The translations under genes were made by a program, and so were the position numbers. Under the pieces are notes generated by a model. It was not told the DNA's origin. It ran no database searches and worked only from the letters and a program-made list of their open reading frames with translations. 64,000 nucleotides of DNA, from contig JAYKKI010000037.1 of assembly GCA_039881145.1 (NCBI GenBank), positions 19,651,001 through 19,715,000 on the forward strand. Direction: 5' to 3'. The DNA is from Druceiella hillmani (lineage: Eukaryota; Arthropoda; Insecta; Lepidoptera; Hepialidae). Below are positions 61,090 through 64,000 of the stretch, piece by piece. Positions within the stretch are counted from its first letter, which is position 1; each line of letters opens with the position of its first letter.

Positions 61090-61358
61090 AAAACGCGCGA
61101 AAGGAAATAATGGAGATGTGTTCAATATCCCTCACGGAGAATGGTAACTCGCTTAGATGAACAGATACCGTAAATTGTTTGTGTTTTACTAATGCGCATA
61201 TAAACAATAAGTACATCCCCGTTTAAGTCATACTGAATTAAACAATTATCGTTCAAGACGACTCTTCCCCACACTGTTGCATAAGAATGTGAATTGTGTT
61301 TTTGATGGGACTAAAAGCTTAAAATAAACTTTTCCATTTCCAGTGAAATCTATGAGAT

Positions 61359-61477
61359 TTTATTTTTCAAATTTTTTATCAACCCAAGTACCAAACAAGT
61401 TTATTTTCAAATTTTTTTGTCATTCTAAACACCAAACAATTTTATTTTCAAAATTTTTTATCAACCCAAGCATCATA
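61359..61477. repeat. Tandem repeat, 41-bp period, three units
   Basis: Units at 61359-61399, 61400-61440 and 61441-61477 (partial) begin TTTATTTT(T)CAAATTTTT. Units 1 and 3 share ATCAACCCAAG; units 1 and 2 share ACCAAACAA. Confidence 0.92.
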
Positions 61478-61479
61478 AT

Positions 61480-62535
61480 ATGATCGGCTTCACAAAACTT
61501 TTAGCTTCCAATATTCTAAGTTAAACTATATTGCAATATATATCGTACAATTTGTATTTCAGTATATTTTACATAGTTTTTAATAAAATATAAAAAATAC
61601 GATTTAAATTTAGACTAATATTTTGCCTTGTTGCATTACTTGTTGAAGTTAAGTCAATAAGTTCCATAGCTTGACAAGAATGTGGATATGACTTATTGAA
61701 ATTGTAAAACCAAATTCATGACATTCTCGGTATTCTACATTGCAAGGATATTATATTTTAACACGTTGTGAACATTTTCAGTTGATTTAGAAATAACTTT
61801 GCTTATGAGAATGTCTGTTATTATAAAGAACTATTAAACATAGGCTGCACAGAAAAATACTAGCATGATGTTTGATGAAAAAATTTTGTATCCTTTTGAT
61901 TATAAATATTACTTTTTTATTATAATTTATGCTTAACTTTCTGATATGGTGGATAAACATTTGTAATCATCAGAAATAATTTTGATCTGCAAAATATACC
62001 AACGAATTGACTATAGAAATAAATGTGAATTAAAAAAACTACTTTGCACATAATTTCAATAAAATAAAAGGAATATCTAAAAATAAGTTGAAAACAATTT
62101 TTTATTGATTTACCACTTTTATTCGTTCCTCTTTCATACTATTTTTAATACAACTATAATTTAAATTGCCTTTCCACTTACATAATTATGAGAAATTTCT
62201 ATTTCTAGAGTAAACATTTAGGTATTGATAATTTTCTGGGGCATCGTACACGTAAGTATGTGGAAAATATTTCTTACTTCCATATCAGCTGTGTTGCCAC
62301 CAAAATTCCTTAAATATCACAGCTTAAGATAATAATGAAAATACTAGTTTTTAACAATAATAAATATCATTATAATTTTTTATTTAATAAGTTTTAAATC
62401 ATAAATTTCCTCATGAAGTGAAATCAATAATAAATAACTATCAAGAAAATTACTAGAGATAGAAATTAAAAATGTTTGCCTGAATATCTCCAAGGAATTT
62501 AAAAGAAATTTTGGAATATTAGTTTATTTGTATAC
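61480..62535. other. A+T-rich stretch without recognised features
   Basis: Nothing was recognised here. Confidence 0.55.
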
Positions 62536-62539
62536 AGTA

Positions 62540-62603
62540 ATTCACAGTCCACATATATTCACCGCAAAAATATAAATGCAATTAAAATACATGGACTGTG
62601 AAT
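62540..62603. repeat. Inverted repeat, 12-nt arms, 40-nt loop
   Basis: ATTCACAGTCCA at 62540-62551 is exactly complementary to TGGACTGTGAAT at 62592-62603. Confidence 0.8.
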
Positions 62604-62693
62604 ATCTATTTATACTATATTTCAATAAAGACAAGACTACTATTCGATAAAATGACGCTACATTAAGATGACTCATTTAAAAAAAAAGAATAT

Positions 62694-62694
<1 letters not shown>

Positions 62695-62738
<44 letters not shown>

Positions 62739-62739
62739 A

Positions 62740-62790
<51 letters not shown>
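62695..62790. repeat. (TA)n microsatellite, interrupted
   Basis: About 95 bp of alternating TA with TGTATATAAA and ATGTA interruptions. Confidence 0.96.
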
Positions 62791-62793
<3 letters not shown>

Positions 62794-64000
62794 TCTTTTG
62801 TTCTACTTAGTAGATATGACTAACGTATTATTCAATTACTGGAGTTTTAACGCTTCTTATATTTCATTTTAACGTAAAGTTATTATTTACATAAATAACA
62901 TTATTAATTAATAATATTAATAAATAATTCACTTTAATCAATATTGAATATCAAAGCGGTTCTTACTAGTTCCATATAGTAAACTAAGTATTTCTGTTTT
63001 AATATGTACGTCTTTGAAGTATAAAACATTGAGTTAACCGACTATGAAATTCGATTCCTGATTTCCGAACCAAATCCCTTCTTACTTGAATTGCTAGAAG
63101 TTTTTGCGATTGATCTTTATATAGATTTCATATCAGTGCATACTAGGATCAATTGTAAAGAAGAAAGCAATAGTTAATCTGAATTACTTTGAAACACTAT
63201 TATATGATAGAAGCAAGGAAGATAATGTTAATTAATTCATAAGTAGATAAATAGAATGAATAATTATTAAAATATTGATTTCGGAGTTTGAGGAATATTC
63301 CAATTCAATTTAAAAAAAAAGGATCAAGTTATAAATAAACTCTAAAAATTTAATGACCAATAATGGCTGAAAATATAGTTGTATAAAGCAGCCATGAATA
63401 GAAATAATCTCTCACAGTAATAAAAAACTCTTGGGATTCTCAAATGAAACCGGGTTCGAAGTTTTTTATCTATTGCTTAACTGAAATAAACTTTTTTGGA
63501 TTTAACACTGTATTTGTATTGCGTAAAGCACAAATTCATTCATTCACGATCCATGGCACAGTCTCAACCATTACTATTTTGAAGCAGGAATATATTAAAT
63601 ATAGTTTCTGAATGAAATATCTTGAAATTTATCCTTGCTTTCAAGTTTTAAAAAATGACTGCATTATTAGAACTCTTACTTGAGATGCTAAAATTATGTG
63701 AAAATAATTTTTTTTTGATAAGTTGGATGAATGATTCAATGAATAGTGAATGAAGGAAAGGCGATATACTTGGATTTGACCGCTCTGTCATTTTTTCTAC
63801 AATTATCTCATATAAAAACTATAATAAACACTTAATATACAATAATTATTACGGTATAAAAGTCCGCTCTTCCTTATAAATAATTCAATATTTTCTCCAT
63901 CACTTCACTTTTTCAATTTTTTTGGGCAGTTTTCTGGAAAATATAACCACTCTCCGATTACCTCTCTCCTCAGTTTTATAAAAGTGTGTGTAGCCTTCAT
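62791..64000. other. A+T-rich stretch without recognised features
   Basis: TATAAAAGTCCGC at about 63855 is also found near 58592; otherwise nothing was recognised. Confidence 0.5.

Noticed and set aside
63440..63465. CCGGGTTCGAAG, like a tRNA B box
   Set aside because: No acceptor, D or anticodon stems can be built in the preceding 70 bases.

Overview
The window is A+T-rich eukaryotic DNA, roughly three quarters A+T by eye, with no operons, ribosome binding sites or dense coding. No intact protein-coding gene, rRNA or tRNA could be supported. The content fits a gene desert or the inside of very long introns in an arthropod, most likely an insect: decayed Copia-type and LINE retrotransposons, long (TA)n and (CA)n tracts, and short dispersed repeats. 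The species cannot be named from this sequence.

Layout. 0-8 kb holds one copy of a dispersed ~200-bp repeat (1.9 kb), an unidentified degenerate coding stretch on the minus strand (2.4-3.3 kb), two hairpins (3.8 and 4.0 kb), a two-unit repeat (5.7-6.4 kb) and a minus-strand LINE remnant (gag-like, then reverse transcriptase, 7.7-6.8 kb) whose RT part lies between two more hairpins. 8-27 kb is mostly featureless, with two possible transposon modules (9.2 and 10.1 kb), several G+C-richer patches, a perfect 45-nt-arm snap-back palindrome at 19.2 kb, and (TA)n and (CA)n tracts. 27.9-31 kb holds a ~120-bp-period minisatellite followed by a broken Copia-type element: gag, pre-integrase region and RT can be read through stops and frameshifts, while the integrase and part of the RT are absent. 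31-45 kb is largely empty. 45-50 kb has a G+C-rich patch, a perfect 33-nt-arm palindrome, one G+C-rich open frame that could be an exon, and a ~600-bp direct duplication whose copies differ by a palindrome. 50-64 kb holds a tandem dimer of the dispersed repeat (54.2 kb), an inverted copy (60.9 kb), a hairpin (55.1 kb), a zinc-knuckle-like frame (57.5 kb) and long AT microsatellites.

Main structural signal. Twelve unrelated inverted repeats with arms of 17-45 nt and short spacers are scattered across the window; five have no mismatch. Their arms share no sequence, most lack target-site duplications, and one is present in only one copy of a duplicated block. This suggests repeated local fold-back (template-switch) events rather than one transposon family. 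Many short tandem duplications of 17-51 bp accompany them. All family assignments come from reading translations by eye; no database search was run.
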